Of a stretch of DNA of 64,000 nt, positions 52,449 to 61,020 are shown in pieces. This DNA is from Ancylobacter radicis (GTDB taxonomy: Bacteria > Pseudomonadota > Alphaproteobacteria > Rhizobiales > Xanthobacteraceae), in the NCBI RefSeq assembly GCF_018449475.1, contig NZ_JAHCQH010000014.1, forward strand, positions 248,001 to 312,000, read 5' to 3'. The translations under genes and the position numbers were made by a program. Numbering within the stretch: position 1 is the stretch's first letter; each line of letters begins with the position of its first letter. Under the pieces are notes generated by a model that searched no databases, was not told the DNA's origin, and saw only the letters and a list, made by a program, of their open reading frames with translations.

Positions 52449-53435
52449 TCACGGGGTGCAGGGCACCAGCAGGCTGACCTGAAAGCGCCCGTTCGCGCTC
52501 CACGGTGGCGCCCGGTACATTTCATAGGCGGGGGCTTCCCCGAGTGCCCGCCGGTTGCGCGGCAGCCACAGGGCGCACACGCCGAAGACCGCTTCGGGAA
52601 TGAGATGGTACGGCCCGTCCACATTCAGCCGCACGAACGTGGCCTCGCGCGTCGACAGGCGGCGCAGCGGTGCCCGGAGCGGAGGGAAAGTCGTGTGCGT
52701 ATCCACCACCGTGCAGTCGTAGCGGATCTGGCCGGGCGCGGTGAAGCCGGGATCGTCATAGAGGATGCCGACAGCGGTCATCGCCTCCAGCGGCAGGCCT
52801 GCCGCCTGAAGCGCCTCGGCAAAACGCTGCCAGTGGAACGGTATCTGCGACATCGGCCCGTGAAAGCGCATGCCGATGAGCGGCAGGGCGCCCTGCCGCA
52901 CCGGCGCGGCCTGTTCGACCAGATCGACATGCAGGCGTCCGGGCTTCGGCGCCTCCGCCTGGGCTCGCGCCCGAAGACGGTTGGGCGCCATGGCGAACTG
53001 CCGGGCAAAGGCGCGCGTGAAGGCCGCCTGACTGGCATAGCCGCTGCGCAGCGAGGCCTCGATGATCGAGGTCGACGACCGGCAGATGAGAGACGCCGCA
53101 TGGGCCAGCCGGGTACGGCGCACATAGGCGCCGAAAGTCTCGCCCATGAGTTCGGCGAACCGGCGATGAAAGTGGAACGGGCTCATTCCCACCCGCTCCG
53201 CCGCCACTTCCACCGTGCGGGGAGCGGAGGTGTCGCTCTCGATCCAGTCCAGTGTGGCCAGCAGGAAGTCTGCGTCCACCTGAGTTCGGGGCGCGGTCGG
53301 CCCCATCCCGCCACGCACCCCCGGCAGGTCAAATTCCCGGCTGGCGGGCGCCCGGGTAGGGTCGAGCCTCTCGCCCATACCGATATCGTCGCGCGTCAGC
53401 AGGTCGGGGCGTTCGAGGTGAAAATCAGAGGCCAA
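52449..53435 (-). CDS. AraC-family regulator with GyrI-like effector domain
   Basis: Regulator of 328 residues. The AraC double helix-turn-helix is N-terminal (residues about 55-160: VEVAAERVGMSPFHFHRRFA, SLRSGYASQAAFTRAFARQF), and the C-terminal part is a GyrI/SOUL-like effector-binding domain (LPLIGMRFHGPMSQIPFHWQ, AVGILYDDPGFT). This Rob/SoxS-like order with GyrI domain usually senses small hydrophobic molecules. It is upstream of the autotransporter on the same strand, 132 bases away, but a link is not shown. Later Met codons at 53378 or 53306 are possible starts. Confidence 0.85.
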   Translation of the reverse strand: MASDFHLERPDLLTRDDIGMGERLDPTRAPASREFDLPGVRGGMGPTAPRTQVDADFLLATLDWIESDTSAPRTVEVAAERVGMSPFHFHRRFAELMGETFGAYVRRTRLAHAASLICRSSTSIIEASLRSGYASQAAFTRAFARQFAMAPNRLRARAQAEAPKPGRLHVDLVEQAAPVRQGALPLIGMRFHGPMSQIPFHWQRFAEALQAAGLPLEAMTAVGILYDDPGFTAPGQIRYDCTVVDTHTTFPPLRAPLRRLSTREATFVRLNVDGPYHLIPEAVFGVCALWLPRNRRALGEAPAYEMYRAPPWSANGRFQVSLLVPCTP

Positions 53436-53643
53436 ACGTCGACACCTCCAGGGCCCGCCGCACCGACGCCGGGACGGCGATTATCCTTGATGTCGCATTC
53501 TCGCAAAGTCATCCCGACGATACAAGCCTGTGCCCGAGCGGAATGGAGTTGAAATACCAATGATTACAGCAATTTAATCGTTCTTCGAGGAAGGCCCCGC
53601 CGCTCGCGCCACGCTGTGACGGCGGCCGGGTCCGGCCCGGCCA

Positions 53644-54012
53644 TCAGCTCAGGATGAAGAAGACCTTGCGCACGAAGGTGAGGTTTTCCCACGTGCCCTT
53701 GAAGCCGCGCGCCACCACGAAGCTCTCTCCGGGGCCGAATTCGCGGGCATGGCCCTGCGCGTCGGTCAGGCGCACGCGGCCCTCCAGCAGATGGCACATC
53801 TCGTCATAGTCGCAGTCCACCCGCTCGCAATGGGGAGGGGCTTCCCAGATGCCGGAGAGCGCGCCCTTCTCCGCATTGGTGAAATGGCGCCGGCTCTGCG
53901 CGACGAAGGGCACATCGACCACCGCCGGATCGTCGGTGACGATGTCGCGGACAGGCACCATGTCCGGGTCGAAGGCGATGACGTTGCTGGGCGATGTCGG
54001 GCGGAGGGACAT
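53644..54012 (-). CDS. Cupin-fold protein (DUF861-like), first copy
   Basis: Small cupin of 122 residues: GALSGIWEAPPHCERVDCDY, DEMCHLLEGRVRLTDAQG and GPGESFVVARGFKGTWEN. The central W-x6-C-x3-C...DExCHxLEG pattern is also present in the two cupins at 60.3-61.0 kb, so the three are probably paralogues. The usual cupin HxH(x)3-4E metal motif is not complete. It follows the FAD oxidoreductase gene by 23 bases and is the last gene of the block. Function unknown; possible enamine/isomerase or sensor role. Confidence 0.75.
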   Translation of the reverse strand: MSLRPTSPSNVIAFDPDMVPVRDIVTDDPAVVDVPFVAQSRRHFTNAEKGALSGIWEAPPHCERVDCDYDEMCHLLEGRVRLTDAQGHAREFGPGESFVVARGFKGTWENLTFVRKVFFILS

Positions 54013-54035
54013 GCGGTTCTCTCTGCGGTTCTTTC

Positions 54036-55424
54036 TCAGGAATCGAAGCCGACGCCCATGGCGTCGAGCAGGCGGTTGAAGCGCGAACGGCGCCCGTCCC
54101 GGTCCTCCTGCGCCAGCCCGATCTGGGCAAGGCGCACGCCGAGCCAGCGCAGCGGCTCGGGCGGGAAGGGAAAGGGGCGCGTGCGCGCCATGGCGAGGCG
54201 GGTGCGCTCGGTCTCCACGCCGTCGAGCAGGTCAAGCATGGTCAGCGCGGCGAAGCGGCTGGCCGAGACGCCCTGCCCGGTGAAGCCCATCGCATAAGCG
54301 AGCCGCCCGCCCGCCGCGAGCCCGGCGAAGAAGGTGGTGCGCGCCGAGGTGTCGATGATGCCGCCCCAGGCATGGGTGAAGTTCACACCGGCGAGCGGCG
54401 GCAGCGCGCGGGCGAAATGGGTGGCGAGCTTGTTATAGGTCTCGGCCCGGTCGAGCAGCGCAGGATCGCGCCGCGAGCCGAAATGATACACCGCGTCATA
54501 GCCGCCCCAGAGGATGCGGTTATCGGCGCTCTTGCGGATGTAGTGGAACTGGTTGCCGCTGTCGGCGAGCGAATGCCGCCCGGTCCAGCCGATGGCGGCG
54601 AGTTCGTCCGCGCTCAGCGGGCGCGTCATGATGGCATAGTCGAAGATCGGGATGACGCTCGGGCGCAGCCGGCGCAGCAGCGGCGGCGCGGCATTGGTGG
54701 CGAGCACCGCCCTGCCCGCCTTTATCACGCCGCCCGGCGTCACCAGCTCGATGCCGGTCGCGCTCTCGCGCAGCGCCGTCACCGGCGTGTCCTCATAGAG
54801 CTCAATGCCTTGAGTGAGGGCGACACGGCGCAGCTCCGCCACGGTCTTAGCCGGGTTCACCTGCGCGTAATTCGGCTCGAACAGGCCGGCGCCATAGACC
54901 GGGCTGTCGAGCTTTTCCGCCAGCGCGGCCCCGGTGAGCGGGTGGCTCTCAATGCCGAAGCGGCGGTGACTGGCGGCGAGCGCCTGCATCCCCTCGATCT
55001 GCCAGGGCGTCTCGGCCAGCATCAGCTTGCCCGGCCGCTCGAACTCGATATCGAGATCATAGCGGGCGACATCGGCGGCATAGGCGTCGAGATTCTCCCG
55101 GCCGAGGCGGATCAGCGTTTCGACCTCGCGCGGCCAGCGGCGCAGCGCATTGCCAAGGCCATGGGAGATGGACGGCGCGCAGAAGCCGCCATTACGGCCG
55201 GAGGCGGCGTTGCCGGTTCGGCCCGCTTCCACCAGCACGATGCGCGCCTGCGGGTCGCGCTCGCGCGCCTTCAGCGCGGTCCACAGCCCGGTGAAGCCGC
55301 CGCCGATGATGGCGAGATCGGCCCGTGTGTCGCTGGCGAGCGGGGGCCGCGCGGGCTCGGCGGGCAAGGTGTCGAACCAGTAGGGGCGCAACGCGGCGTG
55401 TTTGAGGGTGGGCAACAGCTCCAT
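54036..55424 (-). CDS. FAD-dependent amine oxidoreductase (PuuB/DadA-like)
   Basis: DAO-family flavoenzyme of 462 residues. The FAD dinucleotide fold is ADLAIIGGGFTGLWTALKAR, followed by GNAASGRNGGFCAPSISHGL, a signature of gamma-glutamylputrescine oxidase-like proteins. The C-terminal flavin contact is MGFTGQGVSASRFAAL. It would oxidise a primary or secondary amine to an aldehyde, which the aldehyde dehydrogenases of the block could take up. ATG 55424 shares one base with the stop of the nucleotidyltransferase gene. Confidence 0.83.
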   Translation of the reverse strand: MELLPTLKHAALRPYWFDTLPAEPARPPLASDTRADLAIIGGGFTGLWTALKARERDPQARIVLVEAGRTGNAASGRNGGFCAPSISHGLGNALRRWPREVETLIRLGRENLDAYAADVARYDLDIEFERPGKLMLAETPWQIEGMQALAASHRRFGIESHPLTGAALAEKLDSPVYGAGLFEPNYAQVNPAKTVAELRRVALTQGIELYEDTPVTALRESATGIELVTPGGVIKAGRAVLATNAAPPLLRRLRPSVIPIFDYAIMTRPLSADELAAIGWTGRHSLADSGNQFHYIRKSADNRILWGGYDAVYHFGSRRDPALLDRAETYNKLATHFARALPPLAGVNFTHAWGGIIDTSARTTFFAGLAAGGRLAYAMGFTGQGVSASRFAALTMLDLLDGVETERTRLAMARTRPFPFPPEPLRWLGVRLAQIGLAQEDRDGRRSRFNRLLDAMGVGFDS

Positions 55425-56161
55425 CACGCGACCGCCTCCGCCAGCTTCTCTTCCAGTGCCGCCAGTTCCTCGCGCGAGTTCACGCCGGTCACTTCCAGCT
55501 CGCCCGCCTCGACGGTGGCGACGCGGTAGCCGTCGGCGCGGGCAAGCGCGACGATGTCGGTGAGGTAGTACTCGCCCTTGGCATTGGCGCAGCCGACGCG
55601 GGCGAGCCACGGGAACAGCCGATCGCCGCGCACCGCCATGACGCCGGAATTGCAGAAGCCGATGGCACGCTCCGTCTCGCTGGCGTCGCTGTGCTCGACA
55701 ATGCGCAGGAGGCTGCCATCCGCCGCCGTCACCAGCCGCCCATAGGCGCGGGTATCCGTGGGGCGGAAGCCGAGCACGGCGAGCGCCACGTCACCGCTCA
55801 CCGCCGCGCAGAGCGCGCGCATGGTGTCGAGCGTGATGAGCGGCACGTCGCCATAGAGGATCAGCACGGTGCCAGAGAAACCGGCCAGCTCGCCCTCCGC
55901 CGCCTGCACCGCATGGGCAGTGCCAAGCTGCTCACGCTGGATCGCCTTGGGCAGAGCGGGAAAGGCTTCCTCGATCTGCTCGCGCCCGGCACCGACCACC
56001 AGCACGACCTTCTCAGCCGCGATCTGCGCGAGGCTGTCGAGAAGATGCGCCAGCATCGGCCGGCCTTTCAGCGGATGCAGCACCTTGTGCAAAGGCGAGC
56101 CCATGCGGCTGCCCTTGCCGGCGGCGAGCACGACCGCAGCGATGGGGGGCGTCGCGGTCAT
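55424..56161 (-). CDS. GlmU-like sugar-1-phosphate nucleotidyltransferase, stand-alone
   Basis: NTP transferase of 245 residues equal to the N-terminal half of GlmU. It has AAVVLAAGKGSRMGSPLHKV, REQLGTAHAVQAA, ILYGDVPLI, AYGRLV and EYYLTDIVALARADG, and GVNSREEL at the end. The left-handed beta-helix acetyltransferase domain of GlmU is missing, and the gene ends cleanly with its own stop, so this is a dedicated nucleotidyltransferase. A UTP and HexNAc-1-phosphate preference is inferred from GlmU motifs. ATG 56161 overlaps the preceding aldehyde dehydrogenase stop. Confidence 0.82.
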   Translation of the reverse strand: MTATPPIAAVVLAAGKGSRMGSPLHKVLHPLKGRPMLAHLLDSLAQIAAEKVVLVVGAGREQIEEAFPALPKAIQREQLGTAHAVQAAEGELAGFSGTVLILYGDVPLITLDTMRALCAAVSGDVALAVLGFRPTDTRAYGRLVTAADGSLLRIVEHSDASETERAIGFCNSGVMAVRGDRLFPWLARVGCANAKGEYYLTDIVALARADGYRVATVEAGELEVTGVNSREELAALEEKLAEAVA

Positions 56162-57645
56162 GCCGGCCCCGGCAGGTACCAGCCCCACACTTCGGACGGG
56201 TCGAAACGGGTGATCTGCTTGGTCTCGAAATAGGCGTCATAGCCCGCCCGGCCGAGTTCGCGGCCGATGCCGGAGGTCTTGAAGCCGCCCCAGGGAAGCT
56301 GGGCGAAGGTCGGCTGCGAGCAGTTCACCCAGACGATGCCAGCGCGCAGCTTGCGGGCGACGCGCTCGCAGCGGTCGAGATCATCCGACATGACGGCGGC
56401 GGCGAGGCCATAGGCGCTGTCATTGGCCAGCGCCAGCGCCTGCTCCTCCGTGTCGAACGGGTTCACGCAGACCACGGGGCCGAAGATCTCCTCCCGCCAG
56501 ATGCCGGCATCAACAGGCACGTCGGCGAAGATGGTGGGCTGGAGGAAATAGCCCTGCGCCACCCCCTCCGGCCGCTCCCCGCCGGAGACCAGCCGCGCGC
56601 CCGACGCCCTGCCGCTGGCGATGGCGGCGAGGATCTTGTCGTACTGCCCCTTGGAGACGATGGGCCCAAGCTTCACGCCCGGCGCATCGCCCGACCCGAT
56701 GGCGATGGCCTCCGCCGCCTCCTTCAACCGCGCCAGCAGGCGGGGATAGAGGCTGCGCTCGACCAGCACGCGGGAGGTCGCCGAGCACACCTCGCCCTTG
56801 TTCCAGAAGATGCCGAACAGGATCCACTCGACCGCCTTCTCGACATCGCAATCGGCGAAGACGAGGAAGGGCGACTTGCCGCCGAGCTCCAGCGCCACGG
56901 TGCGGATGCCGGAAGCCGCCGCCATCATCACCTTGCGCCCGGTCGCCACCGAGCCGGTGAAGGCCAGCTTGTCGCAGAGCGGGTGGTCGGCGAGCGGCTG
57001 GCCGGCCTCCGGGCCGGTGCCGGTGACGAGGTTGAACACGCCCGCCGGGATGCCGGCATCGTGGATGATCTCGGCCAGCGTCTCGCAGGACAGCGAGCAG
57101 AGTTCGGAGGGTTTCAGCACGATGGTGCAACCGGCTGCGAGCGCCGGCGCCACCTTCCACACCGCCATCAGCAGCGGGTAGTTCCACGGCGTGATGGCGC
57201 CGACGACGCCCAACGGCTCGCGGGTGATGCTGGCGCGGAAGCGGGCGTCGCCGACATCGACCTCCTCGTCCGCGCGGCTGTCCTCGGCCTCGGCAAGGCC
57301 GGCGTAATAGTCGAAGGTGAAGGCGGCATCGCCGACATCCCACTCGGCTTCCGGCAGCGGCTTGCCATTGTCGCGCACCTCAATGGCGGCGATCTCGGCG
57401 AGGCGCGTGCGCAGGCCCTCGGCCACTTTGCGCAGAAACGCGCCGCGCTGGGCACCGGTGAGGCCCGACCACACGCCCGCGTCAAAAGCACGGCGCGCCG
57501 CACGCACCGCGCGGTCGATATCCTCGGCCTGCCCGGCGGCGACATGGGCGAAGGGCTGTTCGCTCGCCGGGTCGATGGCCGGGAAGCTGCCGCCCGCCAC
57601 CGGAGGGGCGAAGGCTCCGTCAATGTAAAGGCGCGTTGTGTGCAT
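56158..57645 (-). CDS. Aldehyde dehydrogenase, betaine/aminobutyraldehyde type
   Basis: NAD(P)-dependent dehydrogenase of 495 residues. NAD site FTGSVATGRKVM; catalytic Glu in LELGGKSPFLVF; catalytic Cys in NKGEVCSATSRV; C-terminal WGGFKTSGIGRELG. Sequence style (LYIDGAFAPP start, WNYPLLMAVWKVAPALAAGC) is that of betaine-aldehyde or aminoaldehyde dehydrogenases. ATG 57645 is preceded by GAGGGCGAG. It would oxidise the product of the nearby FAD amine oxidase. Confidence 0.88.
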   Translation of the reverse strand: MHTTRLYIDGAFAPPVAGGSFPAIDPASEQPFAHVAAGQAEDIDRAVRAARRAFDAGVWSGLTGAQRGAFLRKVAEGLRTRLAEIAAIEVRDNGKPLPEAEWDVGDAAFTFDYYAGLAEAEDSRADEEVDVGDARFRASITREPLGVVGAITPWNYPLLMAVWKVAPALAAGCTIVLKPSELCSLSCETLAEIIHDAGIPAGVFNLVTGTGPEAGQPLADHPLCDKLAFTGSVATGRKVMMAAASGIRTVALELGGKSPFLVFADCDVEKAVEWILFGIFWNKGEVCSATSRVLVERSLYPRLLARLKEAAEAIAIGSGDAPGVKLGPIVSKGQYDKILAAIASGRASGARLVSGGERPEGVAQGYFLQPTIFADVPVDAGIWREEIFGPVVCVNPFDTEEQALALANDSAYGLAAAVMSDDLDRCERVARKLRAGIVWVNCSQPTFAQLPWGGFKTSGIGRELGRAGYDAYFETKQITRFDPSEVWGWYLPGPA

Positions 57646-57674
57646 CGGGCTCGCCCTCTTCAGACCTGCTCGTT

Positions 57675-59219
57675 TCAGACGTGTTTGCGGCCGCCGGCAC
57701 CCGACCGGTCGAGGAACCACTCGTCCGGGTAGGGATACCACCAGTCGTGAATTTGCGGCTTGTGGTCCATCACCACCATCTTGGAGCGGCGGAAGGCGTC
57801 GAGCCCCTGCCGGCCGAGTTCGCGGCCCATGCCCGAGGCCTTCCAGCCGCCGAAGGGCAGCGCGTCATTGTCGATCATCGGGTTGTTGACCCAGACCATG
57901 CCGGCTTCCAGTCGCTCGGACGCCTCGATGGCTTCTTCCAGCGACGTGGTGAAGATCGACGCGCCGAGCCCGAACGGGCTGTCGTTGGCGGCGGTGATGG
58001 CGGCGTCAAAATCCGCCACGCGGCAGACCGCGACGACCGGACCGAACGCCTCCTCGCGCAGGATCTCCATCTCCGGCGTGCAGCGGGTGAGAATGGTCGG
58101 CTCGTAGAACCAGCCGGTCTCCAGCCCCTCGGGAATGCGCCCGCCGCACTCGATTTTGGCGCCCTTGGCGACGGCGTCGGCGACGAGGCGCATCACCTTG
58201 TCCCGCGCGGCCTTTGAGACCAGCGGGCCGAGTTCGTTCTTTTCCAGCCCATTGCCGATGCGCAGGCGCCTGGTCTCGCGCACAAACGCTTCGACAAAGG
58301 CATCATGGATGGCATCGACGGCGTAGATGCGCTCGGTCGAGGTGCAGACCTGGCCGGACATGTGGAAGGCACCGGTGACGGCTCCCGCCGCCGCCACGTC
58401 GATGGGGGCCGAAGCGGCGATGATCATCGGGTCGGAGCCCCCGGCCTCGATCACCGCCGGCTTCATCTTCGCCGCCGCCGCCATGGCGACCGCGCGTCCG
58501 CCCGCCACCGATCCGGTGAAGGCAACGGCATGGGTGCGGTCACTGTCCACCAGCGCCTTGCCGACCTCCGCCCCGCCCGGCAGGCAGGCGACGAGGCCCT
58601 CCGGCAGGCCGTCGAACACCTTCATGAACTCCAGCGTGCACAGCGTGGTCGCCTCGGCCGGCTTGACGATGCAGCCATTGCCGGCGGCGAGCGAGGCCGC
58701 GACGGTCCAGCACATCAGCAGGATCGGGAAGTTGAACGGCATGATATGCACGGAGACGCCCAGCGCCTCGTAGCGCGCATATTGCGTCGAGCCGATCTGC
58801 GTCGTGCCGGCGATCTTGCCGGCGTCGTCGCGCGCCATCTCCGCGTAATAGCGGAAGATCGGCGCGACATTGGCGAGTTCGCCAATGGCCTCGGGATAGG
58901 GCTTGCCCATCTCCCGGCTCATCAGGATCGCGCTGTCGGTGAAATCCGCCGTCTCGATGCGATTGGCGAGCGCGTGCAGCGCTTTGGCGCGGCTCTTGGC
59001 GTCGGTGCGGTTCCACAGCTTCTGCGCCGCGTTGACGCGCGCCAGAACCGCCGCGATCTCCTCGCCGGTCACCTCGACGCGGCGGCCGACCTCCTCCAGC
59101 GTCGCCGGGTCGATCACCGCATGGGTGATGCCAGCGGAGGGGTGCAGGCCGGGGCTGAGATAATAGCGCGGGGCGGCGAGATCGGCGGGGGAAAGGTCGG
59201 CGGTGGAGGGATAGGCCAT
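57675..59219 (-). CDS. Aldehyde dehydrogenase, second paralogue (succinate-semialdehyde-like)
   Basis: Dehydrogenase of about 514 residues, clearly diverged from its neighbour. NAD site FTGSVAGGRAVA; catalytic Glu in VIEAGGSDPMII; catalytic Cys in SGQVCTSTERIY; C-terminal FGGWKASGMGRELGRQG. The EAGGSDP variant and the short SGQVC loop are typical of semialdehyde dehydrogenases. Start 59219 has AAGGAAC upstream; ATG 59234, overlapping the kinase stop, is the alternative. Follows the kinase, 29 bases before the other dehydrogenase. Confidence 0.85.
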   Translation of the reverse strand: MAYPSTADLSPADLAAPRYYLSPGLHPSAGITHAVIDPATLEEVGRRVEVTGEEIAAVLARVNAAQKLWNRTDAKSRAKALHALANRIETADFTDSAILMSREMGKPYPEAIGELANVAPIFRYYAEMARDDAGKIAGTTQIGSTQYARYEALGVSVHIMPFNFPILLMCWTVAASLAAGNGCIVKPAEATTLCTLEFMKVFDGLPEGLVACLPGGAEVGKALVDSDRTHAVAFTGSVAGGRAVAMAAAAKMKPAVIEAGGSDPMIIAASAPIDVAAAGAVTGAFHMSGQVCTSTERIYAVDAIHDAFVEAFVRETRRLRIGNGLEKNELGPLVSKAARDKVMRLVADAVAKGAKIECGGRIPEGLETGWFYEPTILTRCTPEMEILREEAFGPVVAVCRVADFDAAITAANDSPFGLGASIFTTSLEEAIEASERLEAGMVWVNNPMIDNDALPFGGWKASGMGRELGRQGLDAFRRSKMVVMDHKPQIHDWWYPYPDEWFLDRSGAGGRKHV

Positions 59220-59230
59220 GCGATGTTCCT

Positions 59231-60298
59231 TCATGCCGGCGCTCGGGTAGCGGCCAGCCGGGACGCCAGCGCCTCGCCGCGCGCGCGCCAGTCCGGCAGT
59301 GCTTCCGCGAGGAAATCGGCGATGGATGTGAGATTGGCGGCAGCGAGCGCCGCGTCGAGCTGACCGAGCACGCGCGGCAGCCAGGTGAGGTAATGCGCCT
59401 TGCCGTCGCGCTGGCAGAGCCGCACGAAGACGCCGACGATGCGGGCATGGCGCTGCGCGCCCATCAGGTGATAACGCGCGCGGATCGCCCGCGCCTCGGC
59501 CTCATCGCCCGCGAGCGCGCCGATGTAGCGGTCCAGCATCGCGGCTTCGAGACCGGGGGCGAGGTCGCGCCGGGCATCCTGCAGCAGCGAGACGAGGTCA
59601 TATTCGCGGGGGCCGCGCACGGCGTCCTGAAAGTCGAGCAGACCGCAGCGGGCGACGCCCTCGCGCCCGTCCAGCTCCATCAGGTTGTCGACATGGAAGT
59701 CGCGCAGCACTAGCGCCTCCTGCCGGCCATAGAGCGGGGCGAGCGCGGTGTCCCACAGCTCAAGGAAGCGGCGGGTGAAGGCGGCGCGATCCAGCTCCGG
59801 CGCCAGCGCCGGGGCGAACCAGTCGCAGAACACGGTGAGTTCGGTGAGCCAGACATCGCGATCATAAAAGGGCTGCGAGACCGCCGCCCCCTCGGGCGAT
59901 TGATGCAGATGCGCCAGCGCGTCGATGGCCAGCGCGTAAAGCTCCGCCTCCGACCGCCCGGCCCTGAGGCGGCGCGCATAGGTGGCGTCGCCCCAGTCCT
60001 CGATCAGCGCGAGGCAATGCACCGGGTCCGCCGCCTCGACGCGCGGCGCCGACAGGCCGAGCCCGTTCAGGTGCCGGGCGACGCGGATATAGGAGGCGAA
60101 GCCCTCCGGGTCGGTGCGGTCCTCCATCAGCAGCAGCCCGGCCTGCGGCAGCCGGTAGTAGCGGCGCGCCGAAGCATCGCCCGGCAGCGCCATGAGCGGC
60201 ACGCCGGCCTGACCATGGCGGGCCAGAAAGGTCACGCCGGGGGGATCGAGCCGCACGGCCGGGCCGGACGTTGTGCTGAGGGGGACGGCCACGCTCAT
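59231..60298 (-). CDS. AmgK-like sugar kinase (APH fold)
   Basis: Aminoglycoside-phosphotransferase-fold kinase of 355 residues. GDASARRYYRL near residue 40 is the AmgK-type nucleotide segment, LVLRDFHVDNLMELDG the catalytic Brenner-type loop (Asp in RDFHVDN) and CGLLDFQDAVRGPREYDLVS the metal-binding DFQD motif. AmgK phosphorylates the anomeric hydroxyl of MurNAc or GlcNAc and normally sits beside murU. Here a GlmU-like nucleotidyltransferase is in the same block. Substrate is inferred from AmgK resemblance; other APH-fold roles such as choline kinase cannot be ruled out. Confidence 0.75.
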   Translation of the reverse strand: MSVAVPLSTTSGPAVRLDPPGVTFLARHGQAGVPLMALPGDASARRYYRLPQAGLLLMEDRTDPEGFASYIRVARHLNGLGLSAPRVEAADPVHCLALIEDWGDATYARRLRAGRSEAELYALAIDALAHLHQSPEGAAVSQPFYDRDVWLTELTVFCDWFAPALAPELDRAAFTRRFLELWDTALAPLYGRQEALVLRDFHVDNLMELDGREGVARCGLLDFQDAVRGPREYDLVSLLQDARRDLAPGLEAAMLDRYIGALAGDEAEARAIRARYHLMGAQRHARIVGVFVRLCQRDGKAHYLTWLPRVLGQLDAALAAANLTSIADFLAEALPDWRARGEALASRLAATRAPA

Positions 60299-60651
60299 CG
60301 GATCATGTAGACCTTCTTGATGGTCTCATGGACCGTGCAGACGCCCTTCCAGTCCTTCGGGAAAAAGGCGGCGGTGTCCGGGGTGATCTCGATCACCTCA
60401 CCGCTCTCATGCACATAGGTGCAGCGCCCTTCCAGGAAGTGACAGAACTCGTCGGAGGTGACGTGGCATTCCCACTTGCCCGGCGTGCAGATCCACAGGC
60501 CGCATTCGGACTGGCCGTTCGGGCCCTTGTGGATCACCTGACCGGAGACGTGGGACTGGCCCTCGATCATGGTGGGAATGATGCCCCAGTCCACCACGTC
60601 GGTGACGGAAAGCGGCTTCTTCATCAGGGGGGTAGCGGTCATTCGTTTCAC
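60295..60651 (-). CDS. Cupin-fold protein, second copy
   Basis: Cupin of 118 residues: DVVDWGIIPTMIEGQSHVSG, SECGLWICTPGKWECHVTSD, DEFCHFLEGRCTYVHESG and FFPKDWKGVCTV. It is very close in layout to the cupin immediately upstream (WICTPG/WVCTPG; DEFCHF in both), showing a tandem duplication. Starts: GTG 60651 next to the preceding stop, or ATG 60642. It overlaps the kinase by four bases. No function assigned. Confidence 0.78.
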   Translation of the reverse strand: MKRMTATPLMKKPLSVTDVVDWGIIPTMIEGQSHVSGQVIHKGPNGQSECGLWICTPGKWECHVTSDEFCHFLEGRCTYVHESGEVIEITPDTAAFFPKDWKGVCTVHETIKKVYMIR

Positions 60652-61020
60652 TCACGCCAGCATGTAGATGTTGCGGATGGTTTCGATCACCTCGGCCTCG
60701 CCCTCATAGCCGCCGGGGAAGACGACGCAGGTGCCCGCCTCGACCTCGGTGACCTCGCCGGTGACGGCGGTGTAGCGCGCGCGGCCCGACACGAAGTGGC
60801 AGAACTCGTCGCGCGGCACGGAGATTTTCCAGCGGCCGGGGGTGCAGACCCAGATGCCGGTCTCCGGCGAGTTGCCCGGCCCCTTGAACAGCAGGCGGCC
60901 GGTGGAGTGCGAGGCGCCCTCGATGGAATCGGGCTGCGCGCCCCAGTCCACGAGGTCGTCATAGGTCGTGGCGCCGTGGATGTGCGGCGCGGAGCTTTTC
61001 AGGTCGGTCATGGCGATCAC
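60652..61020 (-). CDS. Cupin-fold protein, third copy
   Basis: Cupin of 122 residues with DDLVDWGAQPDSIEGASHST, ETGIWVCTPGRWKISVPRDE, EFCHFVSGRARYTAVTGE and VVFPGGYEGEAEVIETIR. Paralogue of the gene that follows. The GTG start overlaps the glycosyltransferase stop (GTGA); ATG 61011 is possible. Cupins of this group may detoxify reactive intermediates or bind the pathway product; this is inference only. Confidence 0.78.
   Translation of the reverse strand: MIAMTDLKSSAPHIHGATTYDDLVDWGAQPDSIEGASHSTGRLLFKGPGNSPETGIWVCTPGRWKISVPRDEFCHFVSGRARYTAVTGEVTEVEAGTCVVFPGGYEGEAEVIETIRNIYMLA

Noticed and set aside
53564-53797. Short minus-strand frame of 77 codons beside the first cupin
   Set aside because: Overlaps the cupin in another frame and has only Arg/Pro/Gly-rich sequence.
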